From positions 1 through 64,000 of the forward strand of contig CANTFL010001342.1 in assembly GCA_947650285.1 (NCBI GenBank): a DNA stretch of 64,000 nucleotides, read 5' to 3'. Positions within the stretch are counted from its first letter, which is position 1; every line of letters begins with the position of its first letter. The translations under genes were made by a program, and so were the position numbers. Under the pieces are notes generated by a model, which saw only the letters and a list, made by a program, of their open reading frames with translations, did no database searches and was not told where the DNA came from. Source of the stretch: Hyaloperonospora brassicae. Taxonomy: Eukaryota; Oomycota; Peronosporomycetes; Peronosporales; Peronosporaceae. Shown piece after piece: positions 1-12,285 of the stretch.

Positions 1-1440
1 TAGACGACGCAATGGATTTTGGCGCATCGACGATAAGCAAGTGTAAGTTGTATTTCCAGTGTAGTGGTTGACAGGACGTACCATGAGGTTGTCCTTAGAG
101 TTTGACTGTTAGGTCAATGTGTGTTGAAAGCATTGCAGATCTGTTGTACCCAGTTCAGACGTACGTTTATGCCGCGACGGCTGAGTTGGGGGTCGTGGTG
201 ATACCCAGAAAAAACCTTAAAGGGTAAGGGTGACGTATACGCTTGGGGCTCAGCGTGTACGACTCCTATCGAGTTATTTAACAATTTTAACTATCATTAA
301 AAACAGTAGTATGCTACAACGAATTTTTATGAAGTTATAAAATAAGAACTGTGAGTGTAATATCTTATTTATGAATTACATGACACAAAATGATCAATGC
401 GCCAATAGTTTCTTAGGTTCAAGTATATTTCCACACTTAAAACAGCTCTAAATATTTGTTTGTACGTAACTAATTTGACAAAGTCTTTTTATCGAAGTGT
501 CGGACGTAGAAATTTATAATATATTTCCATCTTGGAAATTAGCGATTTTTTTATTTTACGAGAGATGTTATTGTCAAAATTTAAATTAGTTTGGCGTTCT
601 TCGGTAAGGGTAATGATAACGGAAAAGGAATGTAATTGAAAGATAGTCTGAAGTCATAATAAATATCATATATGGGTTTGTCACGGTACCTTATATTATG
701 GTTTTAATTTTATATACGTGTAAATCCGTACCCTGAACACACTTAAAACACGAGGCGAATGCACGGTCTTGCAGATGGTCGCGTCAACCCCCACCTAAAA
801 CGCACCGTGCTGTATTTGCAAAGACAAGCGAACTTATTATCGGGATAGAACACGTCCGGGTAAACCGGAATCATACTAAAATTATCGTTTTGTTCACCAA
901 GACGACAAGTCGTAGGACGTTCAAACATTATGGGCTTCTATTACGTTGTGATCGACAGAACGAACCCTTCGGATGGGAAGCGATTGCATGACTCCAATGT
1001 TTTCATAAAATGGACAATTTGTTTTTTTTTGCTTAGTGTTCTACGCCTGAAAAGTTGCAGTATTGAATGGGATGATCAAAACTTTGCCACGAAACTCACC
1101 AGACGCGGGTTCGACGCTGATATTTCTTCGAAGGCGTGAAGCAGACATCAATAAAACGAACGGGTCAGTAGGTGCAAAATACAATATTGAACCAACAACG
1201 TCAAAAAAGTTTGTAAATATCTTGATAAACGTTGCTCCAGTCATCAAGGTATTGTATGTCGCTGCACCTGATGATGAACTATCTCCCATTCTCTGAAAAT
1301 TAGAAATGACAATGAACCGTGACTTCTTGCCCTTATTCAATATTGGGCATATAAGAATTGTGTTCGTGCCATTAATAGAGGGTCATAGGATAATCTTCAT
1401 AGATAGAGACATCCCTCCAACGAAGGTAAAGGTGCCCTTT
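1..1440. other. Left-edge AT-rich stretch, no supported gene
   Basis: Short open frames occur on both strands but none has recognisable motifs or consistent coding character. Bases about 1-250 are less AT-rich than what follows and may be eroded mobile-element sequence; I could not assign them. Confidence 0.4.
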
Positions 1441-1445
1441 GCACC

Positions 1446-1682
1446 GTGAGCATCGACAGAGTTGGAAAACTTGTGGTAAGAATTTGCTATACGTTAATAG
1501 AAACATCCTACGGCGATGAAGTCATTGTACTGAATTTAGATGACATATTTGATGCAACAGCAATACGATTGCCATTCAATCGACAGAAGAAAGGAAGCCC
1601 AGCATTGATCCGTGAAGGTTTCTGGCGCTTGTTTATATTCTGGCCATCTAATAAATGGCTTGGAGCGCCCACACGAGTGTAG
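1446..1682 (+). pseudogene. Possible Ty3/gypsy protease relic
   Basis: The frame contains a hydrophobic stretch followed by VIVLNLDD and a PF..R segment, the pattern seen downstream of the catalytic DSGA in gypsy aspartic proteases, where a V-x-DLDD-x-(F/Y)D segment leads to a GMPW-type flap. The catalytic aspartate itself is not visible in this frame, and no gag or reverse transcriptase was found beside it. It may be part of an older, very eroded gypsy copy. Resemblance is weak; a chance open frame of 78 codons is a real alternative. Confidence 0.25.
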
Positions 1683-1689
1683 AAGTTAA

Positions 1690-4600
1690 ATGAGTGAGTG
1701 CGATGGCCTATTGGTGTAATCGTGGTGCGTTCCTTCGTACGTCTGCATAATACTGGAAGGATGATATATAACTACAGGATAATTTTAAGATAATACTGAT
1801 GCACCATATTAACCTAAGAACTCCTCATTCTTTATATGCCGTGAAATACCACAGAAGCAAATCCAATATTATCGTCATTATATTGTTTTGTCATAAACGT
1901 AGCGTCACCCAACTCAGTCAAACCATAGAATACCGGAAATCCTTCTGTTTTTGACACCATGAAACATGATTGTGAGCTGAAACACATGTAATTCCAGCGC
2001 TCGGCGGCTGTGTCGAAACACATGCATCACCGAAAGTCCACAACTTACATCAATTGCATGGAATATTACATAGATACATGCAAAGATAATATATAAAATT
2101 AGAGGAAGTTAAAACCTGTTGCCTAGTAGTGGCGCTACAGAAACCATTGGTCACATGGGTAATCGATAGCAAAGCATATGCCATCGTAAGAGTAACAAAA
2201 TCTACAAGACACAATAAATTAACCGTACGTGCTTAGAAACTAAATTTCTTACGCAATACTTACGCAGAGATTAAGCTCCCAACAACTTGAGGTCATAAAT
2301 ATTAGGTAAATAAGTATCTAGGACATATTTGAGACGTTAATCAACATATCAAATGATGCATCACGCGTACCCGGCATTTTCAAGATTTGATTGGGCCTCC
2401 GAATACAATTACGAATCAATAGAATTGCTGTGTCGAACCTAAAAAATACTGGAAAATCAGCGAGGTGGAAAATTTAAACAGATCAGCGTTATGGCTGCAG
2501 AGCAGAAAAGAGTCTATGGTCTAAGATTGAGGGTGATCCTTTCTTAGGTTGAACATGTTCGTAGCAGTTTTGTGAAGCGATCCGCACAGATACTATTGGC
2601 CACCCAACAAACAAGGTCAGCTGTGCCCGTGTTAATAACGGATATGTTTCTTAATAACTTGATGGGTAAAGGATAATTATTAGTGCAAGTCCGCGATCAG
2701 ATGTGCTAAACATTTCAAAGCAAGATCTTCTCGTGGCTTGAGTGGACAGGTAAAAAGTTGGATGGAGTATCGGTGCTTATGCAAGGCGTCATATGGGAAG
2801 GTCGAGCGAACATATCGAAGCGCCAGAAGTATTCTTTGGTCGTGTTAAAATTTACTGCCCGACCATCTCAAGCCTATCCGTCAATCGTTCATGACAGATA
2901 ACAATCTCACGCCTTCCACAAGCGTGTGAAACGCCTGTTGATGGTTACACAAGGTGAGAATAAAAAGACAAGACACACGATCCGGGGTAATTTTTCCGCA
3001 AGTCGGTCGTACGGAGACCAGTGAAGGTTTGGTTACAAATCGGTCACTTTGCCATAATCACTCTTCATCAGCAGCTACTTGATAGGCAGCGTTTAATGGA
3101 GTGTTTCACGTCATGATCCCCGTTTTTGTTTCAGGCAAATTATATGTATAGGACTGGAACATATTCAAGTATGTAATTTTAACCACCGTTCAAGTTGGCT
3201 TGAGACATATCAACTTGACATGAGGGTCGAACCTATACAGGGGTCACCGCACTGCTTCATGTAGCAGCGTTCACTGTGTCGTTTTAGATAACTCTAGTGT
3301 GGTAGAGTGGATTCTCGAAAACTGTGTGATAAATTCATGGACAATCATGGTGTCGTACTGATGACTTACAGGACTGAGAACTTCGACCCCGCTACTGGAC
3401 CTTGACGCACCTCGTTGACCCGTCGGGTTCTAGGCTGCCTTCTCCGGTATACTTGGATAAAGATGTATATGTTGATCTTCAAGAGTTGAACTTACAAAGC
3501 TTAGATCGAATGTGCTCTACTCCGTGGACACTAGCTGGGCACCGGATCAAATTGGTCCACAGTGGACTCATATGCAAACGACAGGAAGATTGTTCCTTCT
3601 TGCCATGTACTTGTGGTTTCAAGGGTATAGAATACCTGTGCATTGCTTTTCTCCGTAGTTACGGAGTCGGGCGGCCGCTTCCAATGGCGAATCTTGAGGG
3701 GGTGCTATTCATCGCAACCACAAGCCAGATGATTTCTAAGATTCTAATTGCATTTGGATTTCCCATGCATCTATTTAATGGGGTAAGAGACAAAGTACAT
3801 CCAGTCTTTTTAACAGACGGGCAGACTTTACACGTTCCTTTTATGCACAGCAGGGACGTGTCACGTAGATATAAAAAATCAGTAGTTTTTAATATAGTCC
3901 TGTTTATGAACTCCTTTACTCTCTCCTTGTCTATAATCTGATCCTTCACCGGACTGAACAAGGGTAGCCGGACCTCGAAGGATTGGATTCATCAAATTAA
4001 GACCGAGCACCTAATTTGGGACCGAGGTATACCCAGGCCAGCCGATGTCTACCGATGAGGAATCACGGTCAACCGACGAAGGACTGTGTCCAACAATGAG
4101 GGACCAAGGTTTGACCTCTTAGACACCGGACCTTCAAAATGGGCACCCCGATCTGCTCCTTTCCGTACCGATTTACTGGTTCTATAGCGACGATATATTC
4201 TCGATAAATCATGCAAGTGTTTTTCGCTGAGGATCTCGTCGCCTTCGTGACCGCTACCCTGTGTCACCCTCTAACTGTAGGATGACCCATTGTCCCTTCG
4301 GTGCGATGGGCTCCAGTTCTAGCATCTCTAAAATGCTCATCACCATACTAGGGGTTGAAAGGTTGATTGCCGATCACTTAGTCGCGGGCCATTGTAGAGC
4401 GATAACTATTACAATCAGCTCTCCGAGCTTATGTGTTTATAAGACCACAGGAAATGAATGCTTGTGCATACAATAACCAATATTAATGCTACAATAATAC
4501 CGGATAATACGCCGATACTAAAATCGAAAGTCATTATTAACGGCTAGTAAAAGAGTGATTTATTTACGTCGTCCGTAAACGTAGTGATTTTTCTTTCGAA

Positions 4601-4955
4601 TCCTTATGCGCGAAATGAGATATGTCTTTTGTGGCAGTGACAGCTTCAGTGACATATTATTTGAAGGGTCGAAGATTATACGATAACTTTGTAACGATCA
4701 TGTCACAATTAATAGATTTTCATTAAATCTTATTGAAATCGATGTGCGTTTACAAACCAAGTTACTCCGACAAAATTTTCGTTCGTTGTTCGGCTAGATT
4801 TAAAATAAACGGCAGACGTAGATTTTTTATATACTCATAATTGTCTAGTTCTACACGTATACGCTTTTCCGACCTAATTAACTTTCTCGACTGTATTTAT
4901 GTGCGGATGGCGAAAAACTAGTTCCAGATTTTATCGTGGTCAAGCATGGCGTAAG
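1690..4955. other. AT-rich stretch with one unrecognised open frame
   Basis: No RNA gene, LTR pair or recognisable coding domain was found. Bases about 2,600-4,450 are less AT-rich than the rest and hold the 179-codon frame described separately; the remainder looks like decayed repeat sequence. Confidence 0.4.
3402..3941 (+). CDS. Unrecognised 179-codon open frame
   Basis: This is the longest open frame in the first 11 kb. I do not recognise the product. It has no signal peptide, clear membrane segment or cysteine pattern beyond a CTCGF-type cluster near residue 70, and its start ACG-ATG context is unremarkable. A second frame overlaps it on the opposite strand. Given the size of the window, an open frame of this length could arise by chance in mutated repeat DNA, so it is recorded only as a hypothetical protein or relic. 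Confidence 0.15.
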   Translation: MTHLVDPSGSRLPSPVYLDKDVYVDLQELNLQSLDRMCSTPWTLAGHRIKLVHSGLICKRQEDCSFLPCTCGFKGIEYLCIAFLRSYGVGRPLPMANLEGVLFIATTSQMISKILIAFGFPMHLFNGVRDKVHPVFLTDGQTLHVPFMHSRDVSRRYKKSVVFNIVLFMNSFTLSLSII

Positions 4956-4959
4956 TTGA

Positions 4960-5386
4960 AACGAGGAAGCTCGTGACCTGAAATTAACATTGTGGGAAAT
5001 GGTAATAGAGATTATTATAATGAATATTTTAAAACTATATCGTTAACTTGATATATATTGTTGAGATGACCCAAATGTCTAAACATTAATTAATATTGTG
5101 TTTTTGTCAACACACTGATCGCTGCTAGACGCGCGCAATGGGTAATGAGTAGACGTCCTCATACGTTTAGTAATATTAAAATGAAATAATTAAGTTAGGA
5201 CATATCAGAGAACAAGAGCTATTGGACTCGTCGTATTGAATAACAGTTTTACTAGCATTACGACTAGAGTCTTTGTCTTAGTCGTTTACCCTTACTCGGT
5301 ATATTACATATACCTAGCATGAAATTGACCTCGAGAATCGACTCGGTACTGGTATTTTAGCACGAAGCGAACAGTGCCTCATTACA
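4960..5386 (+). repeat. Degenerate gypsy LTR copy (family A)
   Basis: This stretch shares ordered blocks with the regions at about 9,090-9,577, 20,854-21,334 and 30,304-30,728: a GAGATGACCCAAATGTCTA-like block, then ATCGCTGCTAGACGCGCGC followed by AGACGTC, then an end resembling CAGTGCCTCATTACA. The 3' boundary is placed at the final CA (5,386); the left boundary is approximate. It could be a solo LTR or the 5' LTR of the internally deleted relic that follows. Confidence 0.4.
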
Positions 5387-5439
5387 TAAGCCTGCATCTG
5401 AAAAAAATCAAGGCGATCATCGGCTAACCCGTTTATGGT

Positions 5440-7490
5440 AATGTCAAGGATCTCTGAAAGCCCATTGAACTATCGATTTCCTTGGGCAAATAATAGAGCA
5501 ACTACGCCGATATGACTGTCCATCTTGTTTTTTTACGAAAGCTGATATTACGTGGTTAGTAAACGGTTACTGTCAGCGGTCTTTCATTAGATAGTAAGCA
5601 TAGCCTAACTTAATCTTTCAAACCGGCGATTGCACAATAGATCCAATTATTTTGTGTCGTTCGTGACGCCATAACTTGCTTAAAAGGCTCTAGTTGATGC
5701 ATCTATGACACAGGCAGCGTAGTGGTCGTCGTATGCTATCATTCCCATGGGCTTCATCTATCGGATCGTAATTTTCCATTTTATGACAAGCAAAGCGTCG
5801 CCTTACATTTTTCAATGAGCGAAATTGCGTTTATCCTTCAAGACGATGAATCGTCGTCGCTGATGTGCTTTCGTGTCGACCAGTAATTGAGTCGATTTCG
5901 CAGTCCAACAGTGCCAATAATCCTACTGTTTCAACACTAGTAGATAGGTTTAGTCGCTGACAAAGCTCGACGATGTACTACAAACTAGCAAAGAAGTTAG
6001 GATAGTCTGCGTATGATGAAAGATCTCGAAAAATCATCACGATAATTCATTAACGTTCTGACGCCTTTTATCGATCTCGTCATATCAAAAACCTCCCTCA
6101 TTATTTTTTGTATCATTCTGGAGTTTAGGGACACGCCTTATGTTGTCGGTTCTACTCATAAAATATTTCGGGCGGCTAATCCTATAAAAGTGTCACAATG
6201 TGCAACCAGGTGGGTATCGTAGTAGAGAAAAGATATACTTACGGTACATCGATTTTTTTGCGGGACCCATCGGTATAATTCGATCGTCACTATGTTTTGT
6301 CTTGCGTTATTTACCAATTAAAGCCTAGTAATTCATCAAGTGCACATCTATAGCCTCTGCTGGTTCTAAAAAAAGTGATGATAGTCCTTTTCAACGTGAA
6401 TTTTCAATTTGACTTTCCCAAACATGGTCTCAAGAAAATTTGACTCTCGCGTTCTTTAAATTTTTCAGCAAGATGGTACATGTTGCCACTGTTCCCAAGT
6501 CTATTTCAACACGGAGTAGTGCTGATATATCTATGTACAACTACATCAGTCACATTGGTAACCCAGTGAAAGAATTATCCACATGAATTGGAATCAGGGC
6601 GGCTTTGGGCAATCCGTGTTCCATTCCATATATAAATAAGTTATAGATTTTAACATACGATACATGGCCGGGGAAATCTGATAATTGTGCACTCATCGAT
6701 ATACCTCGAGGGAATTTCCACTTCGTCACAAATTGACAGGTTGTTTTGCCAAAGTGTTGGGTTGACTTCATTGTAAAGTTTTTAATTTAACTAGGTATAC
6801 ACTTTTCTTAAGAAAGCGTAAGTCATTTTGTGCATCTGCTTGATTAAAGTACGACTATAAGAAATCAGGGAACCCAATCGATCGAGAGTAAATACCTGAC
6901 AATATAAATCACCAGTCGTCGCCAATAGCTACACAAATAAGGGCGTTGTCGGTAGGATTGATGCTTGCGATGGCAACGTCACCAAAATCGTTACCACTAC
7001 TGCTGAATCAGATGATGCTCACTCTTTTGGTCGATCAGAGATTTCAAATAATCATACTGGAAACGTTGAATACAGTCTTGCGATTTGTTTAAAAAACTTC
7101 TTAGCAGTGTAATTTAAGCACATTAATACGGACAAAGCGAAGTATTTTTGAATTAATTTGGCCCGAGAAGCAGTAGTCCGATATATAGATAAGTAGATTG
7201 TTGACGCGGCGGAATGGAGACCCGAAATGCTGACAAAAACAGGAGATGGCATATTCTTTTCAATTAATATTGTCGGGTACTAAATACTAATGTATATGGA
7301 CTATGAATCGAAGCATGTATCAGTTAAGACAGCAGGATAACTCTACCGCCGAATTGAAACGGCGTTTTTTTGCGTATTCCATCTCTAAGGCAAAGTATAC
7401 AAGGTCTAGCGCCTCGTTCAGTGCGTTTGCAACGTCCGCTTTACGTTGGTCGTCTCTACCCGTACTGCTAATACGCGGTTGATTCCGAGC
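5440..7490 (+). pseudogene. Gypsy chromovirus pol relic (family A, copy 1)
   Basis: Reading across frames and stops reveals ordered remnants of one polyprotein. RNase H is seen at about 5,655-5,830, where VVCYHSHGLHLSDRNFPFYD matches the usual VVCYQSRQL..AE..YPVHDKE segment. The RNase H tail and integrase zinc-binding region follow at about 5,830-6,250, with VVADVLSCRP for VVADALSRRP and GIVVEKRYT for GHRGREKTY. The integrase C-terminal linker lies at 6,940-7,270, with INLAREAVVRYIDK and VDAAEWR. The last segment, at 7,395-7,480, contains LYVGRLYPY. Gag, protease and most of the reverse transcriptase are missing or unrecognisable. Numerous stops and frame changes mean this is an old dead copy. 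Confidence 0.55.
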
Positions 7491-9089
7491 ACAAATATTT
7501 CCACCACGTTCAAGAATCTAAACGCGGTGCTTGGTGTCTCGACCTAAAGTTTTGACCTGTCTCATTTTCGAATCGACCTTGCGACGAGGCGCCGCGTCCA
7601 GTTTTTCTACAACTAGGCGAGCCAAAACCCTGATTTATTATTCTTCGCCCGATCAGCAAAGTAGCGCTGGTATTTCGTCTGAATTCAGCTGACAAGTACG
7701 CTCAAGGTCAATGAATTTATGCAGGTCGCGGTGGACACGATAGTGCTGACTAAGCATAGGTTTAGGTTAGATACGTGAGATACACCTGGTATTTCCTGCT
7801 CATACCAAACAGCTGGTGGAATAATTTGTGGTAAACCCTTTTATTTATAACAAACCTTGATCCACGATAATGTGAAGAGGACGAGAATGAGGTATCTGTT
7901 TGTCTAAAAAGTACATTCACCATTAAACTGTTGATGGTAGCCTCTTATCCGCGGATGGTTGATGCTGGCCTCGTCAAGCGGTATGTTGAGCTCACTCGAT
8001 TTTTCATAAGGTCCAATGGTCCATATGCGCCCGTTGAGCATACAGAAGGGCTGCAAATTATCAATCGCTTGGATCATCTCGGATGAGGAGAGGGACCAAC
8101 CTAGAGGCTAGAAAAATTATATAATTCAATAATAGGCGCACTAAAAATTGTCAGTAAAATTATTATTGGGTCTCAGTATGTGAGTCAAGAAAGGTCTCTC
8201 TTTTTAGACAATCGATGCGCCTTGAAGATCGCTCATATTGGAGTCCTTTTTCGCCCACCGTACTTGCCGTTTTACGTTCGATAAGCCATGCTTCACACTT
8301 ACTGAATTGTACGTTACAGATGAACGCTTTTCAAAGTGGTAACTGCAAATTTAGATCTCATTTGGTTTACCGCTGAATCACAGTTTTTGGGAGATTTATA
8401 GCCTTAAAACATATATTTTTAGCGCGTAAATAGCTTGCACGAATGTCAATATCGTACATCAATTCTATTCTAACAAAGGGAATAATTAAGATTTACACAT
8501 GTCGCCATTCATGTTGCTTATGAGCTGCTTTAGGATGATCCACGGCTTTATTCTGGAACGAAACATACGCCATTCAGGTCGAATATTGTTTGCGTGAATC
8601 TATCGAACTAGCGATGCTAAGGGTCGAACTAGTTTACGGTGGCGCAGGCCATCAGCGCCATCTCGAGTTTGCGAGCACGCAAGATCTAGCGTGTACAACG
8701 AGACGTTCGACTCGATAGTAGCTAAAACGCATGCACTCGTGATTGGAGTAGTTTGGTAATCAATAGGGAGTCGAAACTACAGTCCAACTTGCCCGAGAAG
8801 ATGGATCAAACTTTGAGGCGATCATATGCATATGGTAAAAGACCACGTGCAAATGCATCAACAGTTACTTCAATTACAAGCGCAATAGCAGCACAATATG
8901 GCTTTTTCGCCACGTGAGCTTGTGTATTGTCTCTTTAGCTGCATATAATTGCATAATCGCCTGTTTTGCGGCTCTAGATAAGCACTACATGAAATCTAGT
9001 GTACGATGCAATGCGATCTGACTTATTAAAAATCATTTTAACTTGAAGCGACCCCGGCGGAAACACAAAAATAGGATAGTCACGATAGT
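7491..9089 (+). other. 3' region of family A copy 1, poorly preserved
   Basis: The spacing between the last recognisable integrase segment and the LTR at 9,090 (about 1.6 kb) is nearly the same as in copy 2 (28,720 to 30,304), so this stretch is probably the chromodomain and 3' untranslated part of the same element. A possible chromodomain remnant (ASYPRMVDAG) lies near 7,945-7,975. No independent gene was found. Confidence 0.35.
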
Positions 9090-9577
9090 ACAATCGGTTT
9101 GTATGTTATATAACAATATACGTCTGCTCTATTATAATGTCAGTGGAATTTGCCTGAAGTGACACCTAAGTATTCATTATTTAGTATTCTTCGTACAGTA
9201 TCGCTACTTACAGTAATATTGTGCAGTGAGAAAAGGGTCTACCTAATTTTTGATATGGGCCTTTATCACACTATCGCTTTTTGACGCACGTAACGGGTGG
9301 TGACGTCACCATAAGTGGTACCATCTAAATATGAAAAGCTTAAGTGAGGACTAATTGATTATATAAAATCGCCTCTTGACGCACGTAACGGGTGGTAATA
9401 TCGAGCTTCATTATATTCAATCGCAGATTTACTTTTCGACTACTTGGCGTTGTCATTTACACGTAACGGTTTCCGCCACGTAAATGTACGTGAGGTATCA
9501 GGGCACTGGATCCTACTGTTGCCAGTATGGTAACCTTCGCACTGACCTCAGCACGTAGTCATCAGTGCCTCGTTACA
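9090..9577 (+). repeat. Degenerate gypsy LTR copy (family A), 3' LTR of copy 1
   Basis: Shared blocks with the other family A LTRs include TATTCTTCGTACAGTATCGC, GCAGTGAGAAAAGGGTCTAC, and the TTTTTGACGCACGTAACGGG motif, which is present twice 93 bp apart (9,281 and 9,374). The end ATCAGTGCCTCGTTACA stops at 9,577. The left boundary is approximate. Its distance from the integrase relic matches that of copy 2, supporting a 3' LTR assignment. Confidence 0.5.
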
Positions 9578-10546
9578 ATATGGCGATGATAAGGTAGAAG
9601 ACATGTTTGACACTTGTCGAGTGACAAGACGGACAGACTCGTGAAAGGTAACGTTTAAGTCTTTTTAAGCAAAAAGCCGAGGGAAATGCGCTGAGGGTAT
9701 TGTAACGATTTTTAGATAAGTTTGTACAATCTCTGTGACCTTCAAAAAAGAAAAAATGTGTCGATGTCACCCTTTAATGTGGAATCACCCATAGTGTGAA
9801 GTATGGAAGCTGCTGAGCTTAGACATTCATCAAAATAAAATTTGTTGCACGTTATAAGTAAGCCTGGAGCCACAAAGTAGTTATAATGGGGAAATCGAGC
9901 TGCGTCACCGTTTTTCATTTTGGTACTCGGACGCCGAATAAGCTAGCGATAGCTTTGTGTTGACGCGTTGAGAGTATGAGAGTTATCATGTCGACTAAAT
10001 AATATAACGCACTAACCTTTACCGAGTTAAGGGACCTCTGGCTAAGATCATAAAATCAACTAGCGGCGAACGTCGAACGGAGCTTATTATGTCGAATCTA
10101 TATTACACAAGAGTATGGGAACATAAGCTTGGATATATGGACCATCGTTACATGATCAAGCAAAGTTTGACGAGAACAATGGAGCCTTCGGTTATTCGTC
10201 AATGATGCGACCAACTAATATGGCGTCCTTCTCTCGGCTAACAACTTTCTACAAGTATTCTCCATCGACTACCTTGTACTATTGATTACAAATCCTACCG
10301 GGTGTATTGGGACCTAAATTGGTGCTGACACGGTACAAGCTTCCTACATTGACCAGTCTGTAGGCAGTTGCCTCGATTACTCGCTTGCGCTGTACGTGCA
10401 GAGGATGACTTATCATTAAATTGAACACCTATAGAAGAGGAAGAAAGATGGATTGTGCAAAACATAGTCGAACGTTCTTAGCGGGTGGCTTGTAATCGTA
10501 CTTTTAAATATCAAATTACACATATAATGGATATTCGCCCATCAAT

Positions 10547-10569
10547 CATTGCGCGCGTCTAGCAGCGAC
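10547..10569 (-). repeat. Inverted copy of the family A LTR core motif
   Basis: On the minus strand this reads GTCGCTGCTAGACGCGCGCA, identical over most of its length to the core of the LTR at about 5,130. Flanking sequence is too diverged to set LTR boundaries. Confidence 0.35.
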
Positions 10570-11082
10570 AAGGTCGTTTTGATTGATCTTATGTTCTAGA
10601 TGAGACCGTAAGTGGTAGTGATGAAAATATGTTTTATAGGTCAAATCCTTGCACATCTATTTAGTAAGGTATATATCTAACAATATTTCAATTAATTTTA
10701 TGCTCACATCGACCTTATTTCGTGTTAACAACATGTATCGGGTTCATCCCTGTACAAATTGCGTGCGACAAGGTGTTTTGGCATGCATCGTATTGCGACA
10801 GGTACTTTACACATGTGTGTACAGAGAAAATGATAGCCATCGGGACCACGTGAGTGCACAAAGTGTAACAATTTTGTCCCTCTTCCCTGTTGCTACCATC
10901 GATGTGATCTTGTACGACCCGTAACTTGAAGGGCTTAGACGAACCGAAACGAAAAATGCATTGAGTCAGCAAAATAGGTCATAGCTGAGTTGATGTATTT
11001 TTCGTGCTACTCTGGCTGACGAAACAGTGACTTAAGCGGCGCAAAAATTGACATACTATGCTGCAGCCGTGTGTGAGTTTAG

Positions 11083-11158
11083 GCGATAATTTTGCTATGA
11101 AAGGGTCAGTATGCTCGTGTGCGATAATGTTGCTGTGATAGGGCCAGTATGCCGTGTG
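11083..11158 (+). repeat. Two-copy 38-bp tandem duplication
   Basis: GCGATAATTTTGCTATGAAA at 11,083 and GCGATAATGTTGCTGTGATA at 11,121 begin two adjacent units, each ending in GGG(T/C)CAGTATGC. The copies differ at several positions. Confidence 0.7.
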
Positions 11159-11638
11159 TTCGATGACTACGGACAAAAAGTAGGGGACCCGACGCACGAC
11201 TCACAATTTGCATCTATTCGTATAGAAATCCTTCCCGGTCGGGCATGTAGACACGAAAATTCGCTTGAGATTGTCTGCGTGCGCTTGCGATCTTCCTGGC
11301 TCGATAAATCACGCATCTACTCTAAGAACTACATTCTATTATGCGACTACTATGCGGCAGTATATCTTCTGTCACATTTTTCCGCGCAAATTTGCCAACG
11401 TTCATCTACAAAACGACATTGGCCAAGCTCCTCGATTACCGATCGAGCTCGACCGGATTGTCATCAGCGCTGATCATCACTACTAAAACATCGTGACCGC
11501 CAGACCAACGACGAAAGCAGCGTAATGTTAGTCTATACTTGGCAGGCGCAAGCTGTCGCTGGCACATTCGTAATGCAGGTGCCTTGATGCCTCGCTGTGG
11601 CTTTAGCTTGATCTCTACGCAGCATCATCGACTGTATA

Positions 11639-12176
11639 TGTAGCGGATCTAGACAGCCCCTTTAAGTCAGAGGAGGACTTGACGCTCAATGAGCAACTTT
11701 GGTTCTACGAACCCGACTCAAAGAGTCAACAGCTCCGAGATCTAAGGTTTAGTTTCAAAGAACCCGACTCAAAGGGTCAACAAGCTCAGAGAGCTTACGG
11801 TCCCTGTTCCAGGGAGACCAAACGATTCAAAGAAGAATTAAACGCACTGAGTGCACAAAGAGTAGCTGCCTTAACAACGCATTGCTACTTCCTTACGATC
11901 GCAAGACGCCTCAAAGAGGCACGTGTCTTTTGTTGATCAAAATGGGAACTGAATTTTATTTCTTCGTTTAACCTGAAAGAACACCTTAGAACAAAGTAAA
12001 TAACCTACTCACTTATGTCCTAAATAGACCTATTAAAAGATCCCGTAATCAATGGTTGACAGACATAAGTCTTCAACAATTGATACTTGTGTTCTAATAT
12101 TACTTTCAAGGGGATACCATCCCTTGTGTGTACCACACCTATTGTCGACTAACAAACGACGTGTAACCCCGTCACA
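11639..12176 (-). repeat. 3' LTR of the family B gypsy element
   Basis: It matches 18,829-19,363 almost throughout. It contains two internal units built on CCCGACTCAAAG(A/G)GTCAACA. The plus strand also holds an 85-codon open frame (11,679-11,936) that runs antisense to the element and is also open in the other LTR. Confidence 0.93.
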
Positions 12177-12190
12177 ATCTCCCCCACGAG
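12177..12190 (-). other. Polypurine tract
   Basis: Directly inside the 3' LTR the minus strand reads CGTGGGGGAGAT, the purine run that primes plus-strand DNA synthesis in LTR elements. Confidence 0.75.
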
Positions 12191-12285
12191 ACTGACGTTT
12201 CCACAAAACGTCCATCGAATTCTTTCCTCGACGAGGACGTAGTGTGTGCGCTTCAACCTTACGGTTGGTAAAACACAAAAACACT

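Larger units (their letters stand above)
9578..11638. other. AT-rich spacer with a fragment of an inverted LTR
   Basis: No gene is supported. The 91-codon frame at 10,649-10,924 has a CTNC..C cysteine cluster but no family match. The only recognised items are the inverted LTR motif at 10,547-10,569 and the 38-bp tandem duplication at 11,083-11,158, both listed separately. Confidence 0.4.
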
